Positions 9,039 to 19,584 of a stretch of DNA of 64,000 nt are shown piece after piece. Below the pieces are notes generated by a model. The model saw nothing but the letters and a program-made list of their open reading frames with translations. It searched no databases and had not been told where the DNA came from. The position numbers were made by a program, and so were the translations under genes. Source of the stretch: Gordonia hirsuta DSM 44140 = NBRC 16056 (lineage in GTDB: Bacteria > Actinomycetota > Actinomycetes > Mycobacteriales > Mycobacteriaceae); NCBI RefSeq assembly GCF_000333015.1, contig NZ_BANT01000018.1, positions 1 through 64,000 of the forward strand, in the 5' to 3' direction. Each line of letters opens with the position of its first letter. Positions within the stretch are counted from its first letter, which is position 1.

Positions 9039-9140
9039 TCAGCGTTGCGGTGCACCCCAGCGAGTCTGGTCGCGCAGCGGGCCCCTGAGCAGCTTTCCAC
9101 CGGGGTTGCGCGGTAGCGGTTCCTCGGCTGAGGAGCACGC
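9039..9140 (-). pseudogene. remnant of acyl-CoA ligase C-terminus
   Basis: A leftward frame ending in TGA (9039-9041) reads AEEPLPRNPGGKLLRGPLRDQ then TRWGAPQR. This is the end of the AMP-binding acyl-CoA synthetase family: LPRNPGGKLL is the A10 motif with the catalytic lysine, followed by the usual LR tail. Nothing upstream in this or other frames up to 9355 continues the family, so only about 30 codons survive. It is most likely the leftover of a deleted fatty-acid-CoA ligase gene between pirin and meaB. The remaining bases 9141-9355 hold no gene I can support. Confidence 0.7.
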
Positions 9141-9355
9141 AACCACCATCGTTGACCCGACGGTCATCGGACGGGGCGCTACCTCCCCGCGTGCAGCGGG
9201 TCAACGGGCAGGTGGATGGCATGAACTCGTCGCGGCCACCGGAATCTACATCGATGACGAGGCGCCGGTGCAGTTCCACTTCACCGGACCGGGCCGGGCG
9301 ATCCCGACCCGATGACCGCGGCGGTACTTCAGTCGCGGCTGAGCCGAAGCCGGCT

Positions 9356-10354
9356 TCAGGAACCGATCACTCCGCCGGCCGCGCCGACGATCTGTTCGGC
9401 GGCCAGCGCCGGAGTCAGGGTTCCGTCGAGGACACCGCGTTCGGCCTCGGCGCGGACCGCCCGCACGTGCGGATCGTTCTCCAGCCGGGACAGGATCGCC
9501 TCCTGCACCATCTGCCAGGTCCAGTCGACCCGCTGCTGAGCACGGCGCCGGTCGAACTCCCCGGCCGCGGTGAGGACGTCCCGGTGTTCGACGATGGCGT
9601 TCCAGTACTCGTCGACACCGGTATTCTCCAGCGCACTCATGGTCAGTACCGGCGGCGTCCAGAGGGCATCGTGCGGGTAGATCAGCCCCAGTGCGTTGCG
9701 GAGTTCGCGGGCGGCGCCGCGGGCCTCGTTCACGTGCTTGCCGTCGGCCTTGTTCACCACGACGATCTCGGCGAGTTCGAGCACGCCCTTCTTGATGCCC
9801 TGCAGCGAGTCGCCGGTGCGCGCCAGAGTCAGGAAGCTGAAGGTGTCGACCATTCCGGCCACACTGACTTCGGACTGGCCGACGCCGACGGTCTCCACCA
9901 GCACCACGTCGTAGCCGGCGGCCTCCACCAGCACGATGGTCTCGCGGGTGGCCTTGGTGACTCCGCCCAGGGTGCCCGAAGTGGGCGAGGGTCGCACGTA
10001 GGCCTGCGGGGCGGCCGACAGCCGGCCCATCCGGGTCTTATCGCCCAGGATCGACCCACCGGTGCGGGTGGAGGAAGGGTCAACTGCCAGCACCGCGACT
10101 CGATGGCCCAGATCGATCAGATGCATGCCCAGCGCCTCGATGGTGGTGGACTTGCCGACACCGGGCACACCGGTGATCCCCACCCGGAAGCTGGCGCCTG
10201 AATGCGGCGTCAGTTTCAGCAGGAGGCGCTGCGCCAGGTCACGATGATCGCTGCGGGTGGACTCGACCAGGGTGATCGCGCGAGCCAGGGTGGCGCGATC
10301 ACCGGCCAGGACCCCCTGCGCGAGGGCGTCGACGTCGATCGGGCGCGGTGCCAT
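9356..10354 (-). CDS. meaB: methylmalonyl-CoA mutase-associated GTPase MeaB
   Basis: G3E-family GTPase of 332 residues that protects and reloads methylmalonyl-CoA mutase with adenosylcobalamin. The Walker A is GVPGVGKST at about 62-70; switch regions include AVDPSSTRTGGSILGDKTRM (about 94-113) and DVVLVETVGVGQSE (about 147-160). The guanine-specificity motif is VVNKADG (about 201-207). Length and motifs match MeaB/ArgK. It lies 61 bp downstream of mutB in the same direction, completing the mutA-mutB-meaB operon. Confidence 0.96.
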   Translation of the reverse strand: MAPRPIDVDALAQGVLAGDRATLARAITLVESTRSDHRDLAQRLLLKLTPHSGASFRVGITGVPGVGKSTTIEALGMHLIDLGHRVAVLAVDPSSTRTGGSILGDKTRMGRLSAAPQAYVRPSPTSGTLGGVTKATRETIVLVEAAGYDVVLVETVGVGQSEVSVAGMVDTFSFLTLARTGDSLQGIKKGVLELAEIVVVNKADGKHVNEARGAARELRNALGLIYPHDALWTPPVLTMSALENTGVDEYWNAIVEHRDVLTAAGEFDRRRAQQRVDWTWQMVQEAILSRLENDPHVRAVRAEAERGVLDGTLTPALAAEQIVGAAGGVIGS

Positions 10355-10415
10355 GTGTCTCGTCAGATCCGTTCTGCTCTAGTCCTTCGGGGACGGGAAA
10401 ACCGCCGGCCCCTCA

Positions 10416-12686
<2,271 letters not shown>

Positions 12687-12692
12687 GATCTC

Positions 12693-14594
12693 TTACTCCC
12701 CCGCGTGCGCGGTGACGGTGTCCAGCAACTCGGTCAGGGTGGTGACGGCGTCGATTCCGACCTGCAGCGAACCGTCCGGGGCGTCGTCGCCGTCGGGCCA
12801 TTCGCGATCGGGTCCGGCCAGCAGAATCCGGCCGATCCCGGCGGCGCGCGCCGCAGCCAGCAGTGCCGGACCGTCGCTCTGGTAGCGGGCCTTGGTTCCG
12901 CAGATCACCGCGACCGGGGCGCCGGCGATGCCGGGGGTCTCGGTGAGGCTTTCGGCGGTGATCGGCCCGGGGTTGATCGCCTCGATGCCGCCGGCGGCCA
13001 GCAGGTTCGCGACGAAGGTCGTGCGGCCGTTGTGTTCGGCGACGGTGCCTAGCGGCAGCAGCACGATGCCCGGCCGCGTTCCGGTTGCGGTCGCCGCATC
13101 GGCGCGATCGCGCAGTTCTTCGAAGCGGCGGGCCACGCGGGCCAGTTTCGCCGTCGCGGTGGGCAGATCCGTCGTATCGGCCAGCGCCGCAGCGAATGCG
13201 GACTCGCCCAGGTTCGGGAACTCTGAGACGCCGGTGATCGGCGCGCTGCGGTGGTCGACGGCCTCGTCCCGCAGGGCCAGCGCCTGATCGATCCAGCGCG
13301 CGATCGCACCCTGGTCCAGGGCGTCGCGGTAGCCGCCGTGGGCCTCGGTGTCGGTGAACACCTGCCAGGCGGCTGCGGCCAGACCGTCGGTGAGGTCCTC
13401 GACGTACCAGGAACCGCCGGCCGGATCCAAGACGCGCCCGATATTGGACTCCTCGAGCAGCAGCAACTGGGTGTTGCGGGCGATCCGCGCCGAGAAGGTC
13501 GGGCTCGAGGACCGCTCGGCGATCGGCAGTGCGGCGTCGTAGCCCAGGACCGTGACCTGGTCGGCGCCGCCGACGCCGGCACCGAAGGCGGCCACGGTGG
13601 TGCGCAGCATGTTCACCCACGGGTCGCGCTGGGTGAGCATCGACAGATCGGTGACGGCGTGGGTCAGTGCGGCTCCGGCCTCGGGCGTCCCCAGGACCTG
13701 TGCCACCCGAGCCCACATCAGCCGCAGAGCCCGCAGCTTGGCCACCGCGGCGAACTGATCGTCGTCGACCGAGACGGCGAAACTGATCTGATTCAGCGCG
13801 GCGGACGGTGACACACCGGCGGCGGCCAGATCACGGATGTGCGCGAGAGCGGCGGCCACCAGCAGGCCCAGCTCCTGGGCGTTGGAGGCACCGGCCTGAG
13901 CGAAGTCGGTGCCGTCGACGCGGAAGGTCCGCACCCGGGCCGGGGCGTGTGCTGCAAGTTCGGTCGCCTCGGCGGCGCACACGCTCGGGCGGCCGGAGAA
14001 GGCGGCGGTGTACGGGGACAGACCGAGGCTGTGGGTGGTCGCCAGCAGCGCCGGTGCCTCCTGCGGTGGGGTCGGCCGGTCGGCCAGCACCGACAGAAAC
14101 TCCCGCGCCGCGGCGAGCCCGTCGTCACCAGCATCCAGGGTGACGGGCATCAGATCCAGATAGATCCCGTTCAGGACCGCCGCCAGGTCGCCGGCCTGCA
14201 CGGCCGGTCCGACGGCCAGCCAGATGCCGGAGGTGCCGCTCCCGGCCGCATCGAGGATCGTCTCGTTCAGGCCTTCGGCGGACTGACCGGGCAGATCGCC
14301 GAAACGTTCGGTGACCCGCCACCCCTGCTGCACATCGCGGGCCGGGTCGGCGCCGCGGACGAACGGGAATCCGCCCGGCAGGCCGCGCTCGCCGACCTCG
14401 TCCTTGCGGGTGTAGAGAGGCCGGATACTCACCTCGTCGCGGGTCGGCGTCGACAACAATGCCTCGGGTGTGTCAGGCAGGTCGGCGGGCTCGATTCGGC
14501 GCGACTTGGCCAGGACCGCGGCCGCGGCCGTTGACCAGCGCTGATAGTCCTCGTCGAGTTGCTCTCGTGTCCGCTGGGTGGGCTGTGCTGTCAT
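12693..14594 (-). CDS. mutA: methylmalonyl-CoA mutase small subunit
   Basis: Beta subunit of about 633 residues. ATG 14594 (MTAQPTQRTREQLDEDYQRW) is preferred over the upstream in-frame start at 14666 because family similarity begins here; GGAGG lies 12 nt upstream, a little far. The barrel part is recognisable (GGFPFVRGADPARDVQQGW near residue 70, [18 protein letters not shown] near 365). The C-terminal Rossmann-like region lacks the DxHxxG cobalamin ligand, as is normal for this structural subunit. First gene of the mut operon. Confidence 0.95.
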   Translation of the reverse strand: MTAQPTQRTREQLDEDYQRWSTAAAAVLAKSRRIEPADLPDTPEALLSTPTRDEVSIRPLYTRKDEVGERGLPGGFPFVRGADPARDVQQGWRVTERFGDLPGQSAEGLNETILDAAGSGTSGIWLAVGPAVQAGDLAAVLNGIYLDLMPVTLDAGDDGLAAAREFLSVLADRPTPPQEAPALLATTHSLGLSPYTAAFSGRPSVCAAEATELAAHAPARVRTFRVDGTDFAQAGASNAQELGLLVAAALAHIRDLAAAGVSPSAALNQISFAVSVDDDQFAAVAKLRALRLMWARVAQVLGTPEAGAALTHAVTDLSMLTQRDPWVNMLRTTVAAFGAGVGGADQVTVLGYDAALPIAERSSSPTFSARIARNTQLLLLEESNIGRVLDPAGGSWYVEDLTDGLAAAAWQVFTDTEAHGGYRDALDQGAIARWIDQALALRDEAVDHRSAPITGVSEFPNLGESAFAAALADTTDLPTATAKLARVARRFEELRDRADAATATGTRPGIVLLPLGTVAEHNGRTTFVANLLAAGGIEAINPGPITAESLTETPGIAGAPVAVICGTKARYQSDGPALLAAARAAGIGRILLAGPDREWPDGDDAPDGSLQVGIDAVTTLTELLDTVTAHAGE

Positions 14595-14730
14595 CGCTGC
14601 GGTAGTCCTCCGTGGTCGCCTGGCCGTGGGCCTGTCTTGCACAGTATCCGATGAGCGGTGTGCCATTCGGTGATGGTGTTGTGACCCGAGACACCGTCAC
14701 GCACCAGGCCCGCTTCAGCGGTGGGCGCAC

Positions 14731-14736
14731 TAAACT
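14731..14736 (+). promoter_or_regulatory. -10 box, leaderless start of VTT gene
   Basis: TAAACT fits the actinobacterial TANNNT -10 consensus and ends 7 nt before GTG 14744, so the first transcribed base should be at or next to the start codon. No clear -35 box is visible. Confidence 0.6.
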
Positions 14737-14743
14737 CTGCCTG

Positions 14744-15475
14744 GTGCGCTACTCCAGTCGGTCGCGGGTTGTCGAAGAGCCCGTCGATCTATTCACCGGG
14801 ACGGTCGGACCGGCCCCGCGGACGGCGGCCTGGCGCACCCTCTGGCGGGCAGTGGCCGCGTTGGCGGCGGTCATCGTCGTTCTCCTGGGCGCTTATCTGG
14901 TGCCTTTGCCGTCGATCGGACGGGTGCGCGAATGGTCTGAATCCGTCGGGCCCTGGTTCGTCGTGGTGTTCTTCGTGGTGAACCTGCTCGCCATCATCGG
15001 GCCGATCCCCCGCTCGCCGTTCACGATGATGTCGGGAGTGCTGTTCGGTCCGGCGGTCGGATTCGGTGGATCGATGATCGTGGCGGCCCTGGCCGCCGTG
15101 GTCGCCTTCTGGTTGTCACGCCGGCTCGGCCGTGCCCGCGTGCAGCGTTTCCTGGACCGGCCGGTGGTGCGCGCTGTCGAGGAGCGTCTGGAGCGCCGGG
15201 GCTGGCTGGCCGTCGGTTCGCTCCGGCTGATTCCGGTCTGTCCGTTCGCGATGGTCAACTACGCCGCAGGCCTATCGTCGGTGCGGCCCCTCCCCTATGC
15301 GGTCGCCAGCATCGTGGGAACCGCACCGGGAACGGCAGCGGTGGTCTTCCTGGGGGATGCGCTCGCCGGTCAGGCCAGTCCGCTGATGGTGGGGGTCTCG
15401 GCGGCGTTGTTCTCGGTCGGTGTGATCGGACTGGTCATCGATGCGCGGATGCCGGTCACCGCGCAACAAGCCTGA
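14744..15475 (+). CDS. VTT (TVP38/TMEM64, DedA-like) membrane protein
   Basis: About 243 residues. GTG 14744 is chosen from the longer frame because a -10 box sits 7 nt before it and the preceding 44 codons are not family-like. One N-terminal membrane helix (about 36-58) is followed by the VTT core: GPIPRSPFTMMSGVLFGPA (about 85-103) with the conserved Pro/Ser/Gly, a Gly/Ala-rich helix, RLRLGRARVQRFLDRP-like linker, then SLRLIPVCPFAMVNYAAGLS (about 162-181), the second conserved loop. Such proteins are thought to act as lipid scramblases or transporters. In M. tuberculosis a homologue is also next to mutAB. Confidence 0.85.
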   Translation: MRYSSRSRVVEEPVDLFTGTVGPAPRTAAWRTLWRAVAALAAVIVVLLGAYLVPLPSIGRVREWSESVGPWFVVVFFVVNLLAIIGPIPRSPFTMMSGVLFGPAVGFGGSMIVAALAAVVAFWLSRRLGRARVQRFLDRPVVRAVEERLERRGWLAVGSLRLIPVCPFAMVNYAAGLSSVRPLPYAVASIVGTAPGTAAVVFLGDALAGQASPLMVGVSAALFSVGVIGLVIDARMPVTAQQA

Positions 15476-15503
15476 AAGCTTGAATTCCTCAGATCAAGCC
15501 TGC

Positions 15504-15519
15504 ACCATTGAATAATGGT
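15504..15519. promoter_or_regulatory. palindrome upstream of regulator gene
   Basis: ACCATTGAATAATGGT is a perfect 6-bp inverted repeat with a GAAT centre, in an A/T-rich patch 82 bp before the start at 15601. Its size and place suit an operator, possibly autoregulatory for the downstream HTH protein; this is inference. Confidence 0.4.
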
Positions 15520-15551
15520 CTCGCGGTTCAGGGGGCTCGCGGTTCAGGGGG
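15520..15551. repeat. 16-bp tandem duplication
   Basis: CTCGCGGTTCAGGGGG occurs twice head to tail (15520-15535 and 15536-15551), followed by a partial third copy (CTCGCGG). It directly follows the palindrome and precedes the ribosome binding site of the next gene, so copy number would change leader length. Confidence 0.8.
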
Positions 15552-15600
15552 CTCGCGGGTCGGACAGTTCGCAGGTCGGGGCGCCGGAAAGGAAGCACGC

Positions 15601-16185
15601 ATGTTCGTCGTCACTGCCGACCAGCGATCGAGTCGCCGGGGCCCGGACCGCGTGCCCGAACTGATCGAACGCTTCCGCCGGATACCGGTGGTGCGGGGTT
15701 TCGAACGGACCGCCGGGGACGAGGTGGAGGCGGTCTTCGATGATCCCGATGCCGTCACCTCGGTGGCCATCGCTCTGGCGGCCGGGGGTCAGTGGACTGT
15801 GGGAATCGGGATCGACGACGTCGACCAGCCGCTTCCGCTTTCGACCCGAGCCGGTCGGGGTCCGGCGTTCGAGGCCGCGCGCGTCGCGGTGGAGGCAGCC
15901 AAGGGTCAGCGCATCCCGCTGCGGGTGCGGGGCGCCTCGACGTGGTGCCCGGCCACCCAGACAGCGGCCTGCCTGCTGGTAGATCTGCACACCGGGCGCA
16001 CATCGGCCGGCCGTGAGGCCGTCGAGCTGGTCTCGGCCGGGATGACCCAGGCCCAGGCGGCCGAACACCTGGGCATCAGCCCGCAGGCGGTCTCCTTGCG
16101 ATTGCGGTCGGCGCGCTGGGATCTGGAGGACGATGCCCGCGCCCTGGTGACCAGACTGCTACGCGCCAGTGAGGAACAACGATGA
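15601..16185 (+). CDS. HTH DNA-binding protein, probable regulator
   Basis: Protein of 194 residues. ATG 15601 has GGAAAGGAAG at the right distance. The N-terminal half (MFVVTADQRSSRRGPDRVPELIERF) resembles SatD/MarR-like hypothetical proteins of mycolic-acid bacteria. The C-terminal part holds a helix-turn-helix of sigma-70-region-4 type (SAGMTQAQAAEHLGISPQA then VSLRLRSARW, about 143-171). It overlaps the next, membrane-protein gene by ATGA. The pair looks like a two-gene unit in which a cytoplasmic regulator and a small membrane protein work together; the target is unknown. Confidence 0.65.
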   Translation: MFVVTADQRSSRRGPDRVPELIERFRRIPVVRGFERTAGDEVEAVFDDPDAVTSVAIALAAGGQWTVGIGIDDVDQPLPLSTRAGRGPAFEAARVAVEAAKGQRIPLRVRGASTWCPATQTAACLLVDLHTGRTSAGREAVELVSAGMTQAQAAEHLGISPQAVSLRLRSARWDLEDDARALVTRLLRASEEQR

Positions 16186-16742
16186 CGGCGACGATCCTGC
16201 TGGCCGTCGCGGTGCTCTTCGCAGGGGCGGGAATGCCGGTGCGGGTGCTCCTGGCCGGAAATCCCGAACGCAGCGACGCCGACGTCCGCCGATACGACCT
16301 GGCGATGACAGTGATTCTCGGGACGCTGTTGGCCGCGGCCGCCGGCGCCGCTGTCGCCGCACCCGGATTGCACGGCGCTGCGGCAGCGACCGCCACGGTG
16401 ATCGCGGTCCTCACCGCCGCACTCACCGGCGGCTACTTCGTCCGGGCGGTCCTGACCGCGGGCGGGATCCCCACCCGCGACGAGAACTACGATGATCCGC
16501 CGGCCGAACCGTTCCTGCGCGGCGGACGGGTGATCGGGGTGCTGGAACGCACTGCGGTGGCCGTGTGCCTACTGGCCGCCTGGCCCGCCGGCATCGCCGT
16601 GATCCTGGGTGTCAAAGGACTGGCCCGGTTTCCGCAATTACGCGAACACCACGCCAGCGAGCAGTTCATTCTGGGCACCTTCGCCTCGGTGCTGTGGGCA
16701 TGTGCGGCAGCCGGCATCGGCCATGTGATCGGCAGCGGCTGA
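16182..16742 (+). CDS. conserved membrane protein
   Basis: Protein of 186 residues, start ATG overlapping the stop of the HTH gene. About four hydrophobic segments are visible: 3-18, 45-62, 66-90 and 125-146, plus a C-terminal one (165-183). The loop between segments 3 and 4 is acidic (DENYDDPPAEP). ILGVKGLARFPQLRE and ASEQFILGTFASVLWACA near the end recur in uncharacterised actinobacterial proteins encoded next to this type of regulator. Function unknown; coupling to the regulator suggests a shared role. Confidence 0.65.
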   Translation: MTATILLAVAVLFAGAGMPVRVLLAGNPERSDADVRRYDLAMTVILGTLLAAAAGAAVAAPGLHGAAAATATVIAVLTAALTGGYFVRAVLTAGGIPTRDENYDDPPAEPFLRGGRVIGVLERTAVAVCLLAAWPAGIAVILGVKGLARFPQLREHHASEQFILGTFASVLWACAAAGIGHVIGSG

Positions 16743-16781
16743 GCTCGGCCGCTCCACGCTCGGACGCGTGCTGCCAAACGG

Positions 16782-17612
16782 CTACTCCGGCGGTTCGGTG
16801 ACGAAGTCGATCAGTTCCTCGACGCTGCGCAGCAGCGGCACCTCCAGATCCCGGAAGTCCGACACCGCACCGAGTACCCGCCGCCAGCCGTCCTGCGGGC
16901 TGCCCCAACCCAGGGCCTGGCAGATTCCGGTCTTCCAGTCGGTGCCCATCGGGATCACCGGCCAGGCCTCGATACCGACCGCCGCCGGCTTCACCGCCTG
17001 CCAGACGTCGACATACGGATGACCGCAGACGAGCACATTCGGCCCGACCTCGGCGGTGAGCTTCTCCTCTTTGCTCCCCGACACCAGATGGTCAACCAGA
17101 ACACCGGCGCGCCGATGCTCAGCCGGCCGAAAGTCGTCCAGGGCCTGATCCAGATTGTCCAGACCGTCCAGACTCATCACCACGACCCCCTCGGCGCGCA
17201 GGTCGTCGCCCCACACCCGTTCGAGCAGGGTCGCATCGTGGACCCCTTCGACGAAGATCCGGCTTGCCCGGGCCGTGCGTGCGCGCTGGCGCGGCAGTGC
17301 CCGCGAACCGGAGGCGGTCTGGATGGTGCGCGGAGCATTCGGCCCGCGGCCTGCCGGCCGCACCAGCGTGACCGGTTTGCCGTCGATCAGGAAGGCCGCC
17401 GGGAAGGCGTGGAACACCCGGGTCCCACCGTGCCGGTCCTCGAGGCGCACCATATCGGCGGCATAGGTCTTCTCCCAGCCCACGATGGCACCGCAGTAGC
17501 CGGTGGCCGCATCCTCGACCACCAGGCCCTGTTCGCCGGCCACCTGCGGTGCCGCGGGTTTGCTGCGGCGCGGCTGCGCCAGTACATCACGTCCGTAGCG
17601 GTCATCCCTCAC
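16782..17612 (-). CDS. DUF3097 family protein
   Basis: Cytoplasmic protein of 276 residues, one copy per genome in many actinobacteria. The central SRIFVEGVHDATLLERVWGD (about 116-135) with the following MSLDGLDNLDQ looks like a Toprim-type acidic fold (E...D.D), suggesting nucleic-acid metabolism; that is inference. The C-terminal half (PVIPMGTDWKTGICQALGW) is strongly conserved in the family. GTG start at 17612 has TAGCCT ending 8 nt before it, so a leaderless transcript is likely. Confidence 0.82.
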   Translation of the reverse strand: MRDDRYGRDVLAQPRRSKPAAPQVAGEQGLVVEDAATGYCGAIVGWEKTYAADMVRLEDRHGGTRVFHAFPAAFLIDGKPVTLVRPAGRGPNAPRTIQTASGSRALPRQRARTARASRIFVEGVHDATLLERVWGDDLRAEGVVVMSLDGLDNLDQALDDFRPAEHRRAGVLVDHLVSGSKEEKLTAEVGPNVLVCGHPYVDVWQAVKPAAVGIEAWPVIPMGTDWKTGICQALGWGSPQDGWRRVLGAVSDFRDLEVPLLRSVEELIDFVTEPPE

Positions 17613-17677
17613 GGCTGTCCAGGCTAGGTCACGCGGGCGGGCGAACCGAGGCGACGCTCCGCGTATCCTGGGAGGTC
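17613..17677. promoter_or_regulatory. divergent promoters for DUF3097 and the 17678 gene
   Basis: The 65-bp gap holds two outward -10-like boxes: TAGCCT on the minus strand (17621-17626, 8 nt before GTG 17612) and TATCCT on the plus strand (17664-17669, 8 nt before ATG 17678). Both would give leaderless or nearly leaderless mRNAs. GGAGG also lies 3 nt before the plus-strand ATG. Confidence 0.5.
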
Positions 17678-18478
17678 ATGTCCAGATCACTTCCCCACTC
17701 CACGACGGGGCTGGCCCGTGCCTGGCCGGTATCGGCGCTGGCGGTGTGGGCGGCCGCCTGGCGTGCCGGCCGGGTCGCCCCCGATGATGTGCTGCACACC
17801 CTGCAGGATTACGCCCAGAGCCATGAACTCGACGTCGCCCCCGACAGCGGGCTGAATCCGGGCGGCACTGCCCTGGACCTGGTCGCGCTGGTCGGTCAGG
17901 CGCCGAGCCAGGTCGTGCTGCTGCCGTCGCCCGGGGATCTGCAGGGTCTGCCGCCAGGCCCGCAGACCGGGGTGCTGTCGTCGGCCGAGGAGGTTCTGCT
18001 TCTCGAGCGCCCGCAGCAGCCACCACTGGCACTGACCGCTCGCGGCAGCATCGAACGATGCCGCTGGAGCGTGCGCGCGCTGGCGCAGCCACTGGATCTG
18101 TCGGCGCTCGGCGGAGACCGCGGGCTCGGCGAGATGGAATACGAGCTGCGCGAAGCCACTGGCGAGGCCGCCGTGGTGATCGCTGCCCTGAGCGGCCCGC
18201 GCGCCGGCGGGCCGGCCGATCTGCGAGATGCGCTGACCGCCCGGACCCGGACTTTCGCGCTGGAGCTGCCGCCGCATGACCGGCCGCGCGCGGATCGTGT
18301 CCTGGCCAGCGCAGCGCAGTTGGAGGCGATCATCGAACTGGCCGGCGCAGGCCCGGGGGTCTCGGCCGAACAGCTCGAAGCCGCTGCCGGTCAACTGCGG
18401 CGGCTGAGCGCGCTGACGCGCCGGGCACGCGCGGCGGCCGTCAACGACCTGCTGCGGGAATACCGCCGCGACGGCTGA
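17678..18478 (+). CDS. conserved hypothetical protein (Rv1486c-like position)
   Basis: Protein of 266 residues, Ala/Leu-rich, without signal peptide or membrane helices. It begins MSRSLPHSTTGLARAWPVSA. The C-terminal part (about 190-260) is helical with charged repeats (LEAIIELAGAGPGVSAEQLE) and ends in RRARAAAVNDLLREYRRDG. I do not recognise a named domain. Its place next to the ferrochelatase/inhA operon, converging on it, is the same as that of the Rv1486c-type hypothetical in mycobacteria, which supports a real gene. Confidence 0.7.
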   Translation: MSRSLPHSTTGLARAWPVSALAVWAAAWRAGRVAPDDVLHTLQDYAQSHELDVAPDSGLNPGGTALDLVALVGQAPSQVVLLPSPGDLQGLPPGPQTGVLSSAEEVLLLERPQQPPLALTARGSIERCRWSVRALAQPLDLSALGGDRGLGEMEYELREATGEAAVVIAALSGPRAGGPADLRDALTARTRTFALELPPHDRPRADRVLASAAQLEAIIELAGAGPGVSAEQLEAAAGQLRRLSALTRRARAAAVNDLLREYRRDG

Positions 18479-18506
18479 GCACCGCCACTGGCAGGAGTGG
18501 TCCGAA

Positions 18507-19580
18507 TCAGCCGGCAGATCGTGCGCCGGAGCGGGCCGGGCGGGCAGGCAACTGGCAGCATCCCGGACGGCAGAAGCTGCCGTTGTCCGCACAGCCCAGT
18601 GCCTGCGTGTCACCGTCTCCGGCGTGATACTCCTGGATCAGATCGGCGATCATCGCGATGAACACCGGATCGGTTCCGACCGTATCGGCGCGGGCATAGT
18701 CCATCCCGAGCTTCTCGGCGACCTCGCGGGCCTCCGAGTCCAGATCCCAGATCACTTCGAGGTGATCGGAGATGAAACCGATCGGGCACACCACCACCCG
18801 GCCCACCCCCTGTTCGGCGAGGTCTTCGAGGTGATCGCAGATGTCCGGCTCGAGCCAGGGCACCTCCGGCGGGCCGGAGCGAGACTGCCAGACCAGATCG
18901 AACCGATCCAGACCAAGTTCCCGGGCGACCTGCTGAGCGGCCGCAGCGACCTGGCGCGAGTACAAGAACCCGTCGCCGTCCGGCGGCCCGGCGGTCCGGT
19001 CGGCCGCGATCGGAATCGAATGCGCGGTGAAGACCAGCCGGATCGGGGTGCCCTCCCCCAGCTGCGCCTGTGCGCGCCGCACGGCATCGGCGGCTGCGGC
19101 GACGAATCCGGGACGATCCCAGTACTGCGGTAGTTTGCGCAGCACCAGTTCCGCGGAGCCGGGCACCTCCGACAGCCCGGCAGCGAGATCTTCATGGTAC
19201 TGCCGGCATCCCGAGTACCCTCCCCACGCCGATGTCGGGAAGACCAGCGCGCGTCGGTGACCGTCGGCCTGCAGCTGGGCGATCGCCTCGGCCACATACG
19301 GCGTCCAGTTGCGGTTGCCGAAATAGATCGGAAGGTCGAGGCCGCGGGTGCGCAACTCGGCCTGCAGCGCGGCGATCATGTCCAGATTCAGCCGGTTGAT
19401 CGGCGAGACCCCGCCGAAGTGCAGGTAATGGTCGACGACTTCTTCGAGGCGTTCGGGCGGGACCCCGCGGCCGCGCGTGACGTTCTCCAGGAACGGGCGG
19501 ACGTCGGCGGGCTGGTTGGGTCCCCCGAAGGAGTGAAACAGCAGCGCGGTGAAGGCGGCGCCGCCGGAGGCGTCAGGCAT
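18507..19580 (-). CDS. hemH: coproporphyrin/protoporphyrin ferrochelatase
   Basis: Protein of 357 residues that inserts Fe(II) into the porphyrin; in actinobacteria the substrate is coproporphyrin III, so cpfC is the modern symbol. Landmarks: LLFHSFGGP at the N-terminus, YFGNRNWTPYV, LVFTAHSIP with the catalytic His, and PIGFISDHLEVIWDLDSEA with the conserved Glu. The C-terminal extension has Cys residues in GCADNGSFCRPGCCQ, like the [2Fe-2S]-binding actinobacterial enzymes. It lies 4 bp after inhA in the fabG1-inhA operon. The tail after the Cys cluster (LPARPARSGARSAG) is longer than usual. Confidence 0.95.
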   Translation of the reverse strand: MPDASGGAAFTALLFHSFGGPNQPADVRPFLENVTRGRGVPPERLEEVVDHYLHFGGVSPINRLNLDMIAALQAELRTRGLDLPIYFGNRNWTPYVAEAIAQLQADGHRRALVFPTSAWGGYSGCRQYHEDLAAGLSEVPGSAELVLRKLPQYWDRPGFVAAAADAVRRAQAQLGEGTPIRLVFTAHSIPIAADRTAGPPDGDGFLYSRQVAAAAQQVARELGLDRFDLVWQSRSGPPEVPWLEPDICDHLEDLAEQGVGRVVVCPIGFISDHLEVIWDLDSEAREVAEKLGMDYARADTVGTDPVFIAMIADLIQEYHAGDGDTQALGCADNGSFCRPGCCQLPARPARSGARSAG

Positions 19581-19584
19581 CCGG

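Noticed and set aside
9141-9355. Short plus-strand frame end reading ELVAATGIYIDDEAPVQFHF
   Set aside because: Looks protein-like, but there is no start, ribosome binding site or family match; it may be decayed DNA near the ligase remnant.
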